Source: Magicicada septendecula
Lineage: Eukaryota; Arthropoda; Insecta; Hemiptera; Cicadidae
Length of the DNA: 64,000 bases
Assembly: GCA_034769895.1 (NCBI GenBank)
Contig: CM068375.1
Location: 254,985,542-255,049,541, forward strand
Reading direction: 5' to 3'
Part shown: piece by piece, positions 13,067-23,619 of the stretch
Layout: each line of letters begins with the position of its first letter
How positions within the stretch are numbered: the first letter of the stretch is position 1
The notes under the pieces: model-generated
What the model was told of the DNA's origin: nothing
The model's input: only the letters and a program-made list of their open reading frames with translations
The model's database searches: none
Translations under genes and position numbers: made by a program

Positions 13067-13869
13067 TACTTGGATGTTCCATAAGGAAATGGAAGTATGG
13101 TGATCGCAAAGAAAATCGTGTTCGAGATAAGGACTGATTCTGATTGTAGGCCTACTACCTTCAAAACATGAGCAAAAGTCATTTTCTGAAAAGTGTCTGT
13201 ATGTAGAATTTTTTTATATGGCAAACGATAACTGCTACAAATTCAAATAGAATCAAATAATTTTTTGCATATGTACCTTAGTTGCAGAGGACTCAAGGCC
13301 CATTGATTTTGGTGAAGATTGGTTAAGGGAAAGGGGTAGTTTACCAGCAACATTTTATGTTTAACAAGAGTAAAGTACTTAATTTTGATAAAAAAGGTAT
13401 CCTGAAAAGAAGGTCATAATAATACACTGTAGAAACATAGATGAAATATCTATAAATGAAAAGGGTAGTTGAAGGGGGAGAGGGTAATTTTGTCTAAAAC
13501 TACCTTTTTGATTTGAATAAAGTACTTCATTTTGAAGGATATGGTACCTTTATAATTACATATATATTGAAAGTGTTACTTAATAAAACCGTAAATATCA
13601 AAAATGGGGTTGTTCGGTTGAGGGGAGGAGTAGTTTACCGTCAATGTTTAGTGTTTTAACAAGAGTAGGCCTAAGTACTTAATTTTGAATAAATAAGTGC
13701 CCCAAAAATAAAGTCATATTAATCCACTGTAAAATGGTAAATGAGATATCTATAAATGGAGAGGGTAGTTGAAGGGGAAGAGGGTTATTTTTTGAAAATT
13801 ACTTTACTGATATCAAGTGAAGTTTGAGTATTTAATTTTGAAGGATAAGATATCTTAGCAATTACATAA

Positions 13870-16636
13870 GACCACACTGCAAAAAGGATGAGGGTCATTT
13901 TTTTTCGAAAATGAGTTTGTGTTGGTAATGGATAGCCAAGGACCGTTAGAAGCTGCAGCGGGGTCTTTTACGCAAAACGGATGATGGTTTAGCTGTTATC
14001 GGGCTTCAAAATAATGCTATACTTTACAAGAAGGATGAACGTCAGCCTCAACCAACGCAACAAGGATGACAAGTCAATCCAGCAGGTTGGCAGCGCGCTT
14101 AGTCTTGTGGGTTTGTTTACGTTCAAGTTTGATACTTTGTGCTGGCTAGTGCCTGTTCTTGTTTGTTTTGCCTAATTGTCCGAATAAACTTGTGAAAATG
14201 GATAGTGGTGAGGGTGTCAGTGGCTTAAATAGCGAAAATAGTGATTGTGAATCAGTTAATAAGTCGGTTAATGAAGGTACAAGGAAAATAAAATCTCATG
14301 GACGATCAAGTGATGTTATGAAGAAAATAAGGTTATGTACACACGAATCGGGGCCTGACTGTGAGTGTAAACGTTTAAAATGTTTTCAAGTAATATCTAA
14401 GGATAATGCTAAGAAAATTATTAGTGATTTTAATGAGCTGTCATCTGTCAATGAGCAATCTTTGTATCTAGCAGGCATGATCAACGTACACCATGTTAAA
14501 AATCGTAGACCTAGGAAAAATGAAGACAATGGCAAATTCCATGAAAATGTTTTTACATACGAAGTTAAAATCACTGAAAATTACCTAGTTAAGGAGATCC
14601 CAGTTTGTTATAAAGCCTTTTTATCCCTTCATGGTATGTCAGCTAAAAGGGTTCAAAATATTCAAAAGTCCTTAAAAATTACAGGGAAGGCCCCAGTAGA
14701 TAAAAGGGGCATTTACGATCATAAACATTGCCGGTCATCTCCTGAGGTTAAAGCTAGTGTAATTAATCACATTAGTTCTTTCAAGGGGCGTCAGTCATTA
14801 TAGCTTAAACAAAACAAGAAAAGTATACCTGCCTGAATCACTAAACATAAAAAAAAATGTATGAGCTGTATTTGGCTGGTAACTATCCTTGTGTTTCTTA
14901 CGAGTACTATCGCAAAATATTTGTAACAAAATTTAATTTAGGGTTTGGATATCCCCGCAGCGATACGTGTAGTATTTGCGATCAGTATCAAGCTGAGGTC
15001 AAACTTATAAATGCCAAACTGCAAGAAACAACGCTTGAAGGAGAAAGTAAAATTAAGTTATTAGACAAATTAAGGAAACTAGGATTAAAAAATCAAGTGC
15101 ATAAAAAAAAGCTCAAACCTTTTACGACAGGAAAAAAATTGCAAGAGCAGAATCATCTAACAGAATGGATAAAGAAACAATAACGATGGATTATTAAAAA
15201 AATTTGAGTCTACCGAATATAGCAACCAACAATGTTTATTATCGCCGTCAGCTAAGCTCTACATGTTCAACATTCATGTTTTGTCAACTGGAGAATCAGT
15301 TTTTTATTGCTACTCAGAAGAAATGGGCTCAAAAGGGACTGTGAGGTAACATCAATGTTAAATTACTTTATTTTTTATATTTTGGACTCTCAAGTGAAAC
15401 ACCTTGAAATTTTCTGTGACTCTTGCAGTGGGCAAAATAAAAACTATCTAGTGATTAAATTTTGCCACTACGTAGTTAGCATTGTGAAACGTCTAGAATC
15501 TATCAAAATCACGTTTCCAATCCGTGGGCACTCCAATCACAGTATGGACTGTGACAGAAATATGACTATCATTAATCAAAAATCACCTTGTGAAGTGCCA
15601 GAAGATTGGATTAATGTGGTACAAAATGCATGAGTTAAGTCTTCACCATTTCAGGCAGTCGATATTGATTACACTTTCTTCAGGGATTGGAACTCATTTC
15701 TTGAGCCACATTATATGAAGAAAAATCCAATTGCTACAAGACCGGTACGGGAAATTGTATTTAAATCTGAACACAGTAGATTAGTTGAGCACAGATCCTC
15801 CTTTAATGGCCACTGGAATTGTATTCCAATCAGGCCTCAACCATTATCTGTAACAGTTTTCAATCACCATGCGGACTGCAGCAGAAAAGAATTTTTCTTG
15901 CCAACCCCACTTTGCAAAGGTACGTACATTCATAAAATACATTTTATCGTACGTTGTATTTACTATTAATTTTTTAGGGCTGTGTATTATTTTTTGTTCT
16001 AACGAAGATTTTTTTTTCAGCTCCTAAACCAATTTCTGAAGAAAAATTTAAAGACCTTCAACATTTAAAACAGTTTTGTGCTCTAGCTGCACAAAGTTAT
16101 TACGATAACCTACCTCATGCACCAAGAAAAGCTAAATCTACAAATAAAGTTAAACCTCAAGCTAAAACTACAGCAAAAGCTAAACCTAAAGCTAAAAAAA
16201 TCCCAAACTAAATGACGGAGTACTCCTGATGAACCAAAAGTACAACTTTTCTGTACTATTTTGATTTTTTTGTGACTTTCTATCGTGTTTTATGTTTTAA
16301 ATAGCATTTTAATAAATAGCGACAGAAATAATATTGAGTTTTATTAAAAGGCAAACCCTGTTAACTTACTGCGTAAAAAGGATGAGGGTCATGACATTCA
16401 TCTTTTTTGCAGACAAAAGTGTGTATTTTGTAATGTTTTTATATTTTTTAGGGTATAAAAATAACAAAGTAAGTGATTTGAAGTACGGATTGACAATACA
16501 ACATTTGGGAGGAAAACTAGGTGGGTATAGCATTTTTAAAAAACATTGTACGATTTTATACCAGTGGTCCAAACCTTAAATTTGCTCTAGCCGAAAACTT
16601 GGTTTTAGTGACCCTCATCCTTTTTGCAGTGTGGTC
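13870..16636 (+). mobile_element. DNA transposon with 28-bp terminal inverted repeats
   Basis: The first 28 bases (GACCACACTGCAAAAAGGAT...) recur as an exact inverted copy at 16609-16636. Inside lie broken transposase frames, an intron and a polyadenylation signal (AATAAA near 16.31 kb). Related GGATGA...GTCA motifs recur near both ends (about 14.03, 14.06 and 16.38 kb) and may be enzyme-binding sites. About 80 bp of host repeat occurs on both sides (13794-13868 and 16642-16714); this may be neighbouring units of the host array rather than a target duplication. I see no short conventional target duplication. The superfamily is unassigned. Confidence 0.85.
14159..16211 (+). pseudogene. Transposase-like gene of the DSCSGQNKN type, broken
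   Basis: Open pieces are at 14159-14803, 14857-15183, 15307-15633 and 15715-15918, then an exon at 16021-16211. Recognisable parts in order: an N-terminal Ser/Asn/Lys-rich region; a Cys/His-containing segment (CSICDQYQAE); the motif FCDSCSGQNKN; GHSNHSMDCDRNM; and a Lys/Ala-rich tail (TAKAKPKAKK). Proteins with this D-x-C-x-G-Q-N and G-H-S...D pattern are widely dispersed in arthropod and cnidarian genomes and are thought to be transposases. The two Asp could be catalytic. The last intron has GT (after TTTGCAAAG) and a strong T-run plus CAG at 16020. At least two frame breaks (near 14.80 and 15.2-15.3 kb) make it non-functional. The better start is the second Met (MDSGEGVSG), at 14198. Confidence 0.75.
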
Positions 16637-17079
16637 CTCTTTGAAAATTACTTTACTGATATCAAACGAAGTTTGAGTATTTAATTTTGAAGGATATCTT
16701 AGCAATTACATATGATAAAACTATTACTCTATGAAAGTGTAAATATCACTAATGGTTGGGATCAGTTGAGGATGAGGGATGATTGTAGTTCAGTTTCTTT
16801 ATAAGAATAAAGTATCTAATTTTTATAGATAAAGTGACTCAAAAATAACATATTTAACGACTACCCCGTAATAACAAAAATATCTATAAATAATGAAAAT
16901 AGTTTGAGGGTGGGGGATATTTTTTAAGAAATTACTGAACCGAATTCAAGTAAATGATTTTAAAAATAAATCTTAGAACATGGAAGTTATGTATGTTCGT
17001 CCATACCAATATTTTATAAAAAGTCTGCCAGCTGCTTTTATATAATTCTAGGTGCCTCTTTTACTATAAATCTATGTGT

Positions 17080-17545
17080 ATATTGCCTGGTCTGGGAGCT
17101 TTCCATTCATTATCTCATGAACACACTTTTTTTATATATGTTTGCACATTTTTCTTATGTTATATGTTTTCAGTTGAATGGGTATTATCTATTACTTTGC
17201 CCTCGGTCAAAAATATCATTCTGTTCTCAGTTAGCAGTGCCCAGTAATACTCCTTCAATTCATCCATTCCTATCAGATTGTTCCTAAGCTTGAATGGCAC
17301 AAGTGTTTCCAATGTATTTGTTTATTTGGACAGGTTGATATTTCCTAATGCTATCCTTTGCTTTAGCAACAATTCTTTAGTACATTGGTCTGCTTTACAG
17401 TATTCTTAACTGTCAACTTAGTTATTCATAGGAAGCTAATTTTTGTTTCTTAGTTTGCACTAGATCTCTATTTGCTCACTACCATGACTTTTGCTGTTTT
17501 ATTTCCCAGTTTCCTAAATCTCTGGTGCTTCATACACTGGTGAAT
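17080..17545 (-). pseudogene. Possible decayed LINE reverse-transcriptase fragment
   Basis: The minus strand gives short stretches such as KLGNKTAKVMVVSK and AKAKDSIRKYQP. They resemble the KTKVMV...AK.AF.K region of arthropod non-LTR reverse transcriptases, but with many stops. Similarity is judged by eye and weak; it may be spurious. Confidence 0.3.
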
Positions 17546-17559
17546 GAATAGACAGATAT

Positions 17560-18702
17560 ACTAATATCCTCAAATAAATTTTAGAATTTAATTATATTAT
17601 AAACAACTATTAATTCTGTGTTGAAAAACTGTTCAATGAATGTACAAAAGAAATTAAAATAATATATATACTTATACAGTAACACTACATATCATTACCA
17701 CCCCACCCCCCACACACACACACATTAGTTCACAAGACATAAACACTGATTAATTATACTTCAGAATATAATAAAATAATAGTACAATACATGCTAAACA
17801 TAATTGTTTGGTCACAAGTTTTAATATGAAATTCTATAATAAAAATTTATTTCTTCTTCTGAAATGGTGGAGAGCATATCTGATTAATTTGGATAAATCA
17901 ATGAAAACTAAGTACAGAGAATACTATTGGACTGATAAAATGAATCAAATAAGTACAAGAATTGTAATGATTAAAAACTTTGATGATTGATTTTTTTTTT
18001 CAGACATGTTAAAATAACAAAGGACATATACTGAGTCCATTTTTTTTTGGATAGATTGTTAATTAATCTTCAAAATAAGTCTAATTTTGAAATTTTTTGG
18101 TAAGACTTTTACATATTAAAATTTAGACAATCTTAAACCTATGTGTACTATATATATAAATTTAAAATTAATTAAATAAGTCTATATTCATATACATACT
18201 TTCTATATAATAATATTAATAATCAAAATACACAATAAGCACAAGTCTATTTTGTACTTGAACAAAATCTATTATGTGCATTTAAACAAAATTTTTATAT
18301 TGTACTAATTTTAACACCAGAAATATACGCAGATCTAAAAAATAACATAAATTTTGTATACAGTAACAGTTTTGTTTGTAAATATAATAATAAATAAGGC
18401 ATATTAATTAATGTATATAAATTTGTATACTTTGCACCAAATTAATTATTATAAAGGCTTTATTAATTGAACTGTAAATTCAATAATACACTAATCACAC
18501 AATCTCAAATAATATACACATGCACTGAACTGTATTTAATACTTACAAATCTTATTGCTGACAACTACATTTTTTATATCTGAGGGACAAAGGGTATGTC
18601 GCTTATCTGGGACATGACTACTACATACCTAACATTAAGTTACTGAGTTACTGATTGTCTTCTCAACTATATGTCACATTATATGATTTTATTACTTTTT
18701 TA
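17560..18702. other. Gene-free stretch with short CA tract
   Basis: AT-rich; an imperfect C/CA run is at 17.70-17.73 kb. Nothing coding or repeated was recognised. Confidence 0.45.
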
Positions 18703-18710
18703 CTAGTTTC

Positions 18711-19737
18711 GGAACTGTCCCTTTATGAGTACCCGCAGTACATTTTCGATGTTTTTAATATGTGATTGTATCAATATATTACGATGTGAAGAAGTGTACT
18801 AACTGTAAATTGTTCATTTCGTAATGTAAAGCGAAAACACATGTTGCTTTCATTTGGGAGGTTAGGTAACAATGTTTTTGGGTTTTTAGTTTACTGACAT
18901 AAATAAAAGCCACGGTTGAAAAAAACATGACGTTTAATGTGTACAGTATATACAATGCTTATAGCAGAGTAACACTTAAAATAAAGAACCTAACGTTTTT
19001 AAGTTGACATATTAACAAAACTACAACAACAAATGTAAACTGAAAAATACAAATATTTATGGTTAATGCAAAAAACAATGTATTGAGGAATGACAACATA
19101 CGCTCTACATATTGTACATAATGGACGTTTATTTTTGGTTAGCCACAAAACGAAGTACTTGCTGGAAAACGAATATTACAGAAAAACGAGTTCTGACACA
19201 AAAAGTGATATGTATAGTAGTAGGCAAGGGTGGTTTGGTGGCTTTTCAGTGATCTATTCACTGAACAAGTATTAGTGAAAAAAACGAGTACTACCGGTAC
19301 TGAAAACCCAAGTTATGTCACAAAAAAAGAGACATGTATAGTAATGGGCAATGGGCAAGGGGCAAGGGCCACCCCGCCTTACTTTAAGTTGGGTTTTTTC
19401 GTGGATTTTGCAAAAAGAAAAAAAAATTTTATTTTACAAACATACTGGTTTCCATGTGTAATTTCAGTTTTCATGTTAACCTAACAACATCAACTTTTGG
19501 CGTCACATGCACGCGCCGGTGATATATTACTACTACAAACATTTTCCATTAAAAAAAAGACAAACAAAACCAACTGCAATCACCAACCAACTATTTTGGA
19601 ACATACAAAATTGAAATTTGCATAATTCTTTCACCTACATAAAATTATGTGCGATATTCACTACATATCGATGCCAAAAATACTGAAATAATTGTAATAT
19701 TGAAAATGACTGCGGGTACGCATACTGGGACAGTACC
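18711..19737. mobile_element. Non-autonomous TIR element with 8-bp target duplication
   Basis: The left end GGAACTGTCCCTTTATGAGT and the right end (reverse-complemented) GGTACTGTCCCAGTATGCGT continue alike for about 40 bases (both reach GTACCCGCAGT). CTAGTTTC flanks both sides exactly (18703-18710 and 19738-19745). An 8-bp duplication fits hAT- or P-like families; the TIR sequence does not let me choose. The 1,027-bp interior has short open frames (19090-19484) with no recognisable protein, so it is non-autonomous or its gene is gone. Confidence 0.8.
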
Positions 19738-19745
19738 CTAGTTTC

Positions 19746-20200
19746 TGCAAGAATCAATCGTACGTAGTACAAAATATTCTTTGTTATATTTTTCAGTGTT
19801 TGCAGTAATTATAACACCTATAATTCTGTTAAATAAAATTGTTTAAACTAAAAATTGAAAAAATATTGAGAAAGCAAGTACAAGCAACTTTATTATAAGA
19901 AGTACAGAATAATCCAAGCAGACCACCAAGACTATATATTTTTATTAAAAGAAATTGTCAGAATAGATGCTGAAGTTCAGTTTGACCAGTTGCCATTAAA
20001 AGCAACTGACCACATAATTTAAGTACCAAAATTAAAGTATGTTTCATTTCATCATTACTTGTGATTACCAATTTTTGCCAGCTTTACTAGCATCTTCCAT
20101 GTGGACCAGAAGGGAATGGGATGGCACACAAACTTGCACAAAAAGACATTACAATTAAACAAAATATTTAATTAACAAAGTTGTGTTAGTGGTTATAATC
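19746..20200. other. No feature seen
   Basis: AT-rich spacer between the TIR element and a hammerhead-like PLE trace. Nothing recognised. Confidence 0.4.
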
Positions 20201-20202
20201 AC

Positions 20203-20255
20203 ATTTTTTCCGATCTGATGATGAGCTGTGAAGTTTGAAAGCGCTAATCAAAAAA
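20203..20255 (+). ncRNA. Candidate hammerhead ribozyme motif, isolated PLE trace (family E)
   Basis: CTGATGA is at 20214-20220 and GAAA at 20236-20239. Between them is a short stem AGCT/AGTT. GAAA is followed by GCGCTA: the conserved A plus self-complementary GCGC plus U then A, the form a dimeric stem III would take, with UA as cleavage dinucleotide. GAT just before the core pairs with ATC just after the cleavage point, and a T-run/A-run extends that stem after a two-base bulge. Stem II is weak and a T-T pair sits at its base. The phrase resembles PLE terminal repeats, but no PLE coding sequence is attached here. Confidence 0.45.
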
Positions 20256-20309
20256 TACTTTCCCTGTAGTGGTGTGCAACAGTGTTATTTCTGTTTGTAA
20301 TTAAACAAA

Positions 20310-21300
20310 AGATATACCACTACAAGTTGATTCACTATGGAAACTCTTGAACCATAAAGTAATAGAAAAATACAAAGCAGAATCTAACAAATTGGCTGCT
20401 ACCAAAAAATGGACAGACATACATACAAGCTGGACTGACTACATGAGCAAACCCGGAAGGATGCAGTAGCAAATTTTATACTTAAGACTGGCTGTGATTG
20501 CCTAGCGAGTCACTTAAGGAAGATCGGCAAACACTAACATTAATGAATACTTTTCTCCCATCTGCCATGGAACAATATATTTTTTATTACAAACCATTAT
20601 TCCTAACCTCTCTTTATTAAAACTGAATTTTACCAATCTGGTTTCATCAGTCTTATACAAACAGACAGCATATGCTTTTTCTCACCATCTTGCCCTATCT
20701 TCCTCTTATACATTTATTTGCACACATATACATAGCCAGTAGTTCACTTCTCTTTTGTGCAGCTGTTACTACACTGTCAATTCATATGATAGTGTTACTG
20801 AGTTAACAGTAAAAGGAAGTTATTCAGGACCAGTATGGATAGCTGCCTGTAAAAGACACAAACGTCTAGACTTGGGAGTGAGGATAAAAGTACAGTGAAG
20901 TGAACCCCCCATTATGCAGGAAACCGAGAATGTTTGGAAACTCAGGTAACTTCTCTATCACTGCACCAGGTCTCTAAAGGTTTTAATTCAAAATGTAACT
21001 TTATGCCTAGTATTCTAGTAGTCATTACAATAATAACTTACACACTTTTGTTAGGTTAATAACAGCGATTAAATTTTTCATTTCTAATAACACATGTAAT
21101 GCCTGACAGCAGTTGGAACATCTTGTATAAATTGCACATACCAATACTAATTGAGTACTAAAGTGCATGTGGTTGGTGATAACCACACTGATAACTAACA
21201 AGCTGTTTTAATTTCCTAGTTAAACAGCAAACTTTAATTAATGTTTTTCTGACTGTAAAGAGTATATAAATCTCATATAAATAATCAAATATATCATAAT
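20310..21300. other. Gene-free stretch downstream of the DUF4781-like gene
   Basis: No recognisable element or frame. The part nearest 21.3 kb probably includes the 3' untranslated region of the minus-strand gene; ATTAAA variants are near 21.24 kb (minus strand), but I cannot fix the polyadenylation site. Confidence 0.4.
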
Positions 21301-21303
21301 GTC

Positions 21304-23562
21304 TCAGTATATCATAATCAAATAAAGAACAGCATTGTCTTTAGTAAGACTACAATGCATAAATATACCTCTGAACCACATTTTAGAGTTTTCGTTTTCT
21401 TTTGGTAAGAATATAATTACACCATTGTCTTCTACTAGGGTTTCTACATTTTCTATGTTAATAAATTTATTAGTAATTTTGCAAATAGCGTGAATCATGT
21501 TTACTTTTGTTGGAAACTGTCCATTTCCTTCTCTGTCTATGTAATTATATAATTTGATTCCTTGTCCAACATTTAACCAGAATTCAAAGTTTTTGCAAAA
21601 ACTTCTCTTCTGCAAACTCACTGGTTTTATTTTAGCCATATTAAATTTATTAAAATAATTATTCATTATTTCATTAAGGAAATGTTCTTCAGGATCTCCA
21701 TTTATGCCCAATTCATGGTTATACATGTCTATGGCATTTTTGGAGCTAATTTTTTCAAAAAATGTACAGTTCCGTTTGTAATCTACCATTTTTGTTTCCA
21801 AATTCTCCATAACAGTTGAGCACGTAAAATCGAAGGTTCTTACATAGTCTTCTAAAGAGCTAACCTCAAGCTCATCATTTTCAATTAGACCAATGAGTTG
21901 TTGAAACACTTTCTGGTGTGGTTCCTGGCAGTCGGAAGTATCATCACTTACTTCGTCCATTTCTTGACTACCTTCATTTTTACTCTTATATACATCGGCA
22001 ATTATAATCCCCATATGTTCCATACACTTTTCAAACTTCAATTTGACCCAAAATAAGACACAGTTAAAATAAAGTTTTACAGAATCCGATGCAGTTATTA
22101 ACAGGTGTTGAAATTTAGTAATGTACTTGTCTTTCTTTATGAACAGCTCTCGAATTTCAGAGAATGCTGACTCAAATTCATTTTGGAATTTCATATATAA
22201 ATATTTCACATTAGCGTGTGAATTCATTATAAAAGTTGTAAAATCTATAGTTCCCAGCTTTAAGCACCTAAGGTCATGGCCTATACAACAAACTGTATTC
22301 CTTATTTCTTCTGCATTAGGAACAAATGCAAACATAGCTACAGACATAATTCTTTTCGAAATAGTTGTTAAATATTTTTCACTACACTCATTTACCGCAG
22401 TTTGCAACTTTTGATTCCTAATAGCTCGCCTTTTCTTTACACGGCGTTTCATCGATTTTGTAAGTTTTACTGTATTATTTGGAGTCACATGTGTAGTTTC
22501 CATGACCGATATCAACTTGTTTGTTGCTTTTGTTGACGAAATAGCATTAAAAAAGAATAAAACTTCACATGATAAATTGAATAAATCTTGAGGTGTTAAT
22601 GCTTGATTATCATACTTTTCTTTGCAATAAAACAATGTGTCTAGTGTTGATATACTGCTAACTATCATGGTTGCAGTGTTCAGTGTACGCATAGCCTTTA
22701 TAGATGATTTACTAATCTCTCCACCACTACTTGCAATGCGCTGGGCTCGGGAAAAAACTGCCCCACCAACACCTGCTAAAACGGATGTTCCTATACTTAA
22801 CCACGATTGCCGCGCTTCTTGATTTGTAACTGAAATACTCTGATCATGTGTTTTACGATCAAACAGTGATGTCAGACCCCTTACAGCTGAGTAAGCACCA
22901 ACACCAAGTGTACCAACTGTTCCAACTGCAGCTGCGGCTGGCGCTAATGTAAAAAACGTTCCTGCCACTAGTATACCAGTTGTGGCTACCGATGTAACAC
23001 CAGCTACACTATCTAGTTTGTCTATAGCTACTTTTGTAAAGCTGCAAGCAGGGGATTTTGAGTAATCCAAGTAGTGTGGGTACCAGACTTGACGGTAGTG
23101 ACCACCTTGTGGATAACAGTAAATACATTTTGGCAATAAGTTTTCTTTTTTAAAATCTTCCCACGAATTATATATTCTTGAATGCCTATCTATGAACACA
23201 CTATCAGAATTACTCCTGTTTTTGTGTATTTTAAGTACAATATCTTGACATGTATCACGACCATCATCCTTTAGTTTAATAACAAGCAAAATAAATGATA
23301 TTAACATATTTTTTCCATTACTTTTATTCATTATTTTTAATATTATCTGCTCCAGATTTTCTAACTGACTTTTGTTATAACCAGTATAATAATTTTCATA
23401 TGAAGGTAGTGTGGTTGGAGATCCAAACATTGCATACCCAACTTTTTTCTTCAAAAACAGCATGTCTTTTCTTTCAAATTCATGTACTTCTCCCAACATT
23501 TTGTGCCATTCTTCTTGGCGATGGTTTGCTTCTCGCATCCATACATCCAGACCAACGTCCAT
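21304..23562 (-). CDS. DUF4781-like protein, long single-exon frame
   Basis: An uninterrupted frame; the open run begins at 23613, but I prefer the Met at 23562 (MDVGLDVWMREANH), giving about 752 residues. A good splice acceptor (TTATTTTACAG) lies five bases upstream, so the 5' untranslated exon is probably further right. Counted from 23613, a hydrophobic Ala/Gly/Val/Thr segment spans about residues 204-246 (GVTSVATTGILVAGTFFTLA...), preceded by KVAIDKLDSVAG and followed by SLFDRKTHDQSI, then a second hydrophobic stretch at 273-287. From memory this arrangement is that of the arthropod DUF4781 family, of unknown function. A basic run (KRRVKKRRAIRNQK, about 389-402) could be a nuclear signal. 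No signal peptide is obvious. The Gly/Ala-rich segment could insert in membranes; that is inference. No neighbour suggests its role. The intact frame among decayed repeats indicates a host gene under constraint. Confidence 0.8.
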   Translation of the reverse strand: MDVGLDVWMREANHRQEEWHKMLGEVHEFERKDMLFLKKKVGYAMFGSPTTLPSYENYYTGYNKSQLENLEQIILKIMNKSNGKNMLISFILLVIKLKDDGRDTCQDIVLKIHKNRSNSDSVFIDRHSRIYNSWEDFKKENLLPKCIYCYPQGGHYRQVWYPHYLDYSKSPACSFTKVAIDKLDSVAGVTSVATTGILVAGTFFTLAPAAAAVGTVGTLGVGAYSAVRGLTSLFDRKTHDQSISVTNQEARQSWLSIGTSVLAGVGGAVFSRAQRIASSGGEISKSSIKAMRTLNTATMIVSSISTLDTLFYCKEKYDNQALTPQDLFNLSCEVLFFFNAISSTKATNKLISVMETTHVTPNNTVKLTKSMKRRVKKRRAIRNQKLQTAVNECSEKYLTTISKRIMSVAMFAFVPNAEEIRNTVCCIGHDLRCLKLGTIDFTTFIMNSHANVKYLYMKFQNEFESAFSEIRELFIKKDKYITKFQHLLITASDSVKLYFNCVLFWVKLKFEKCMEHMGIIIADVYKSKNEGSQEMDEVSDDTSDCQEPHQKVFQQLIGLIENDELEVSSLEDYVRTFDFTCSTVMENLETKMVDYKRNCTFFEKISSKNAIDMYNHELGINGDPEEHFLNEIMNNYFNKFNMAKIKPVSLQKRSFCKNFEFWLNVGQGIKLYNYIDREGNGQFPTKVNMIHAICKITNKFINIENVETLVEDNGVIIFLPKENENSKMWFRGIFMHCSLTKDNAVLYLIMIY

Positions 23563-23568
23563 TATTTC

Positions 23569-23580
23569 TGTAAAATAAAT
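23569..23580 (-). promoter_or_regulatory. Probable 3' splice acceptor before the DUF4781-like start
   Basis: On the minus strand TTTATTTTACAG precedes AAATAATG. A pyrimidine-leaning AG acceptor so close to an ATG suggests a 5'-UTR intron. Confidence 0.45.
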
Positions 23581-23619
23581 TTTCCTTATGATTAAAAAGA
23601 AATTTCTACTCAAAATAAA

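Larger units (their letters stand above)
13067..17014 (+). mobile_element. HINE-like minisatellite-bearing element, copy 1 (split by a DNA transposon)
   Basis: The left end (TGTTCCATAAGGAAATGGAA) and right end (AGAACATGGAAGTTATGTAT, then a GTATG/CATAC hairpin) match those of the copies at 54.3-58.4 kb. This copy has a single ~165-bp unit (...GGTGAAGATTGGTTAAGGGA... near 13.31 kb) where the other copies have eight. Downstream are longer repeated units of ~310-340 bp (GAAGTTTGAGTATTTAATTT). The element at 13870-16636 is inserted in it. Subterminal inverted motifs, a central tandem array and a 3' hairpin resemble non-autonomous Helentron relatives (HINE/DINE-1). That placement is an inference; no Rep/helicase gene is present. 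Confidence 0.6.

Noticed and set aside
22121-23573. Plus-strand frames over the DUF4781-like gene
   Set aside because: Antisense shadows; the minus-strand frame is far longer and recognisable.
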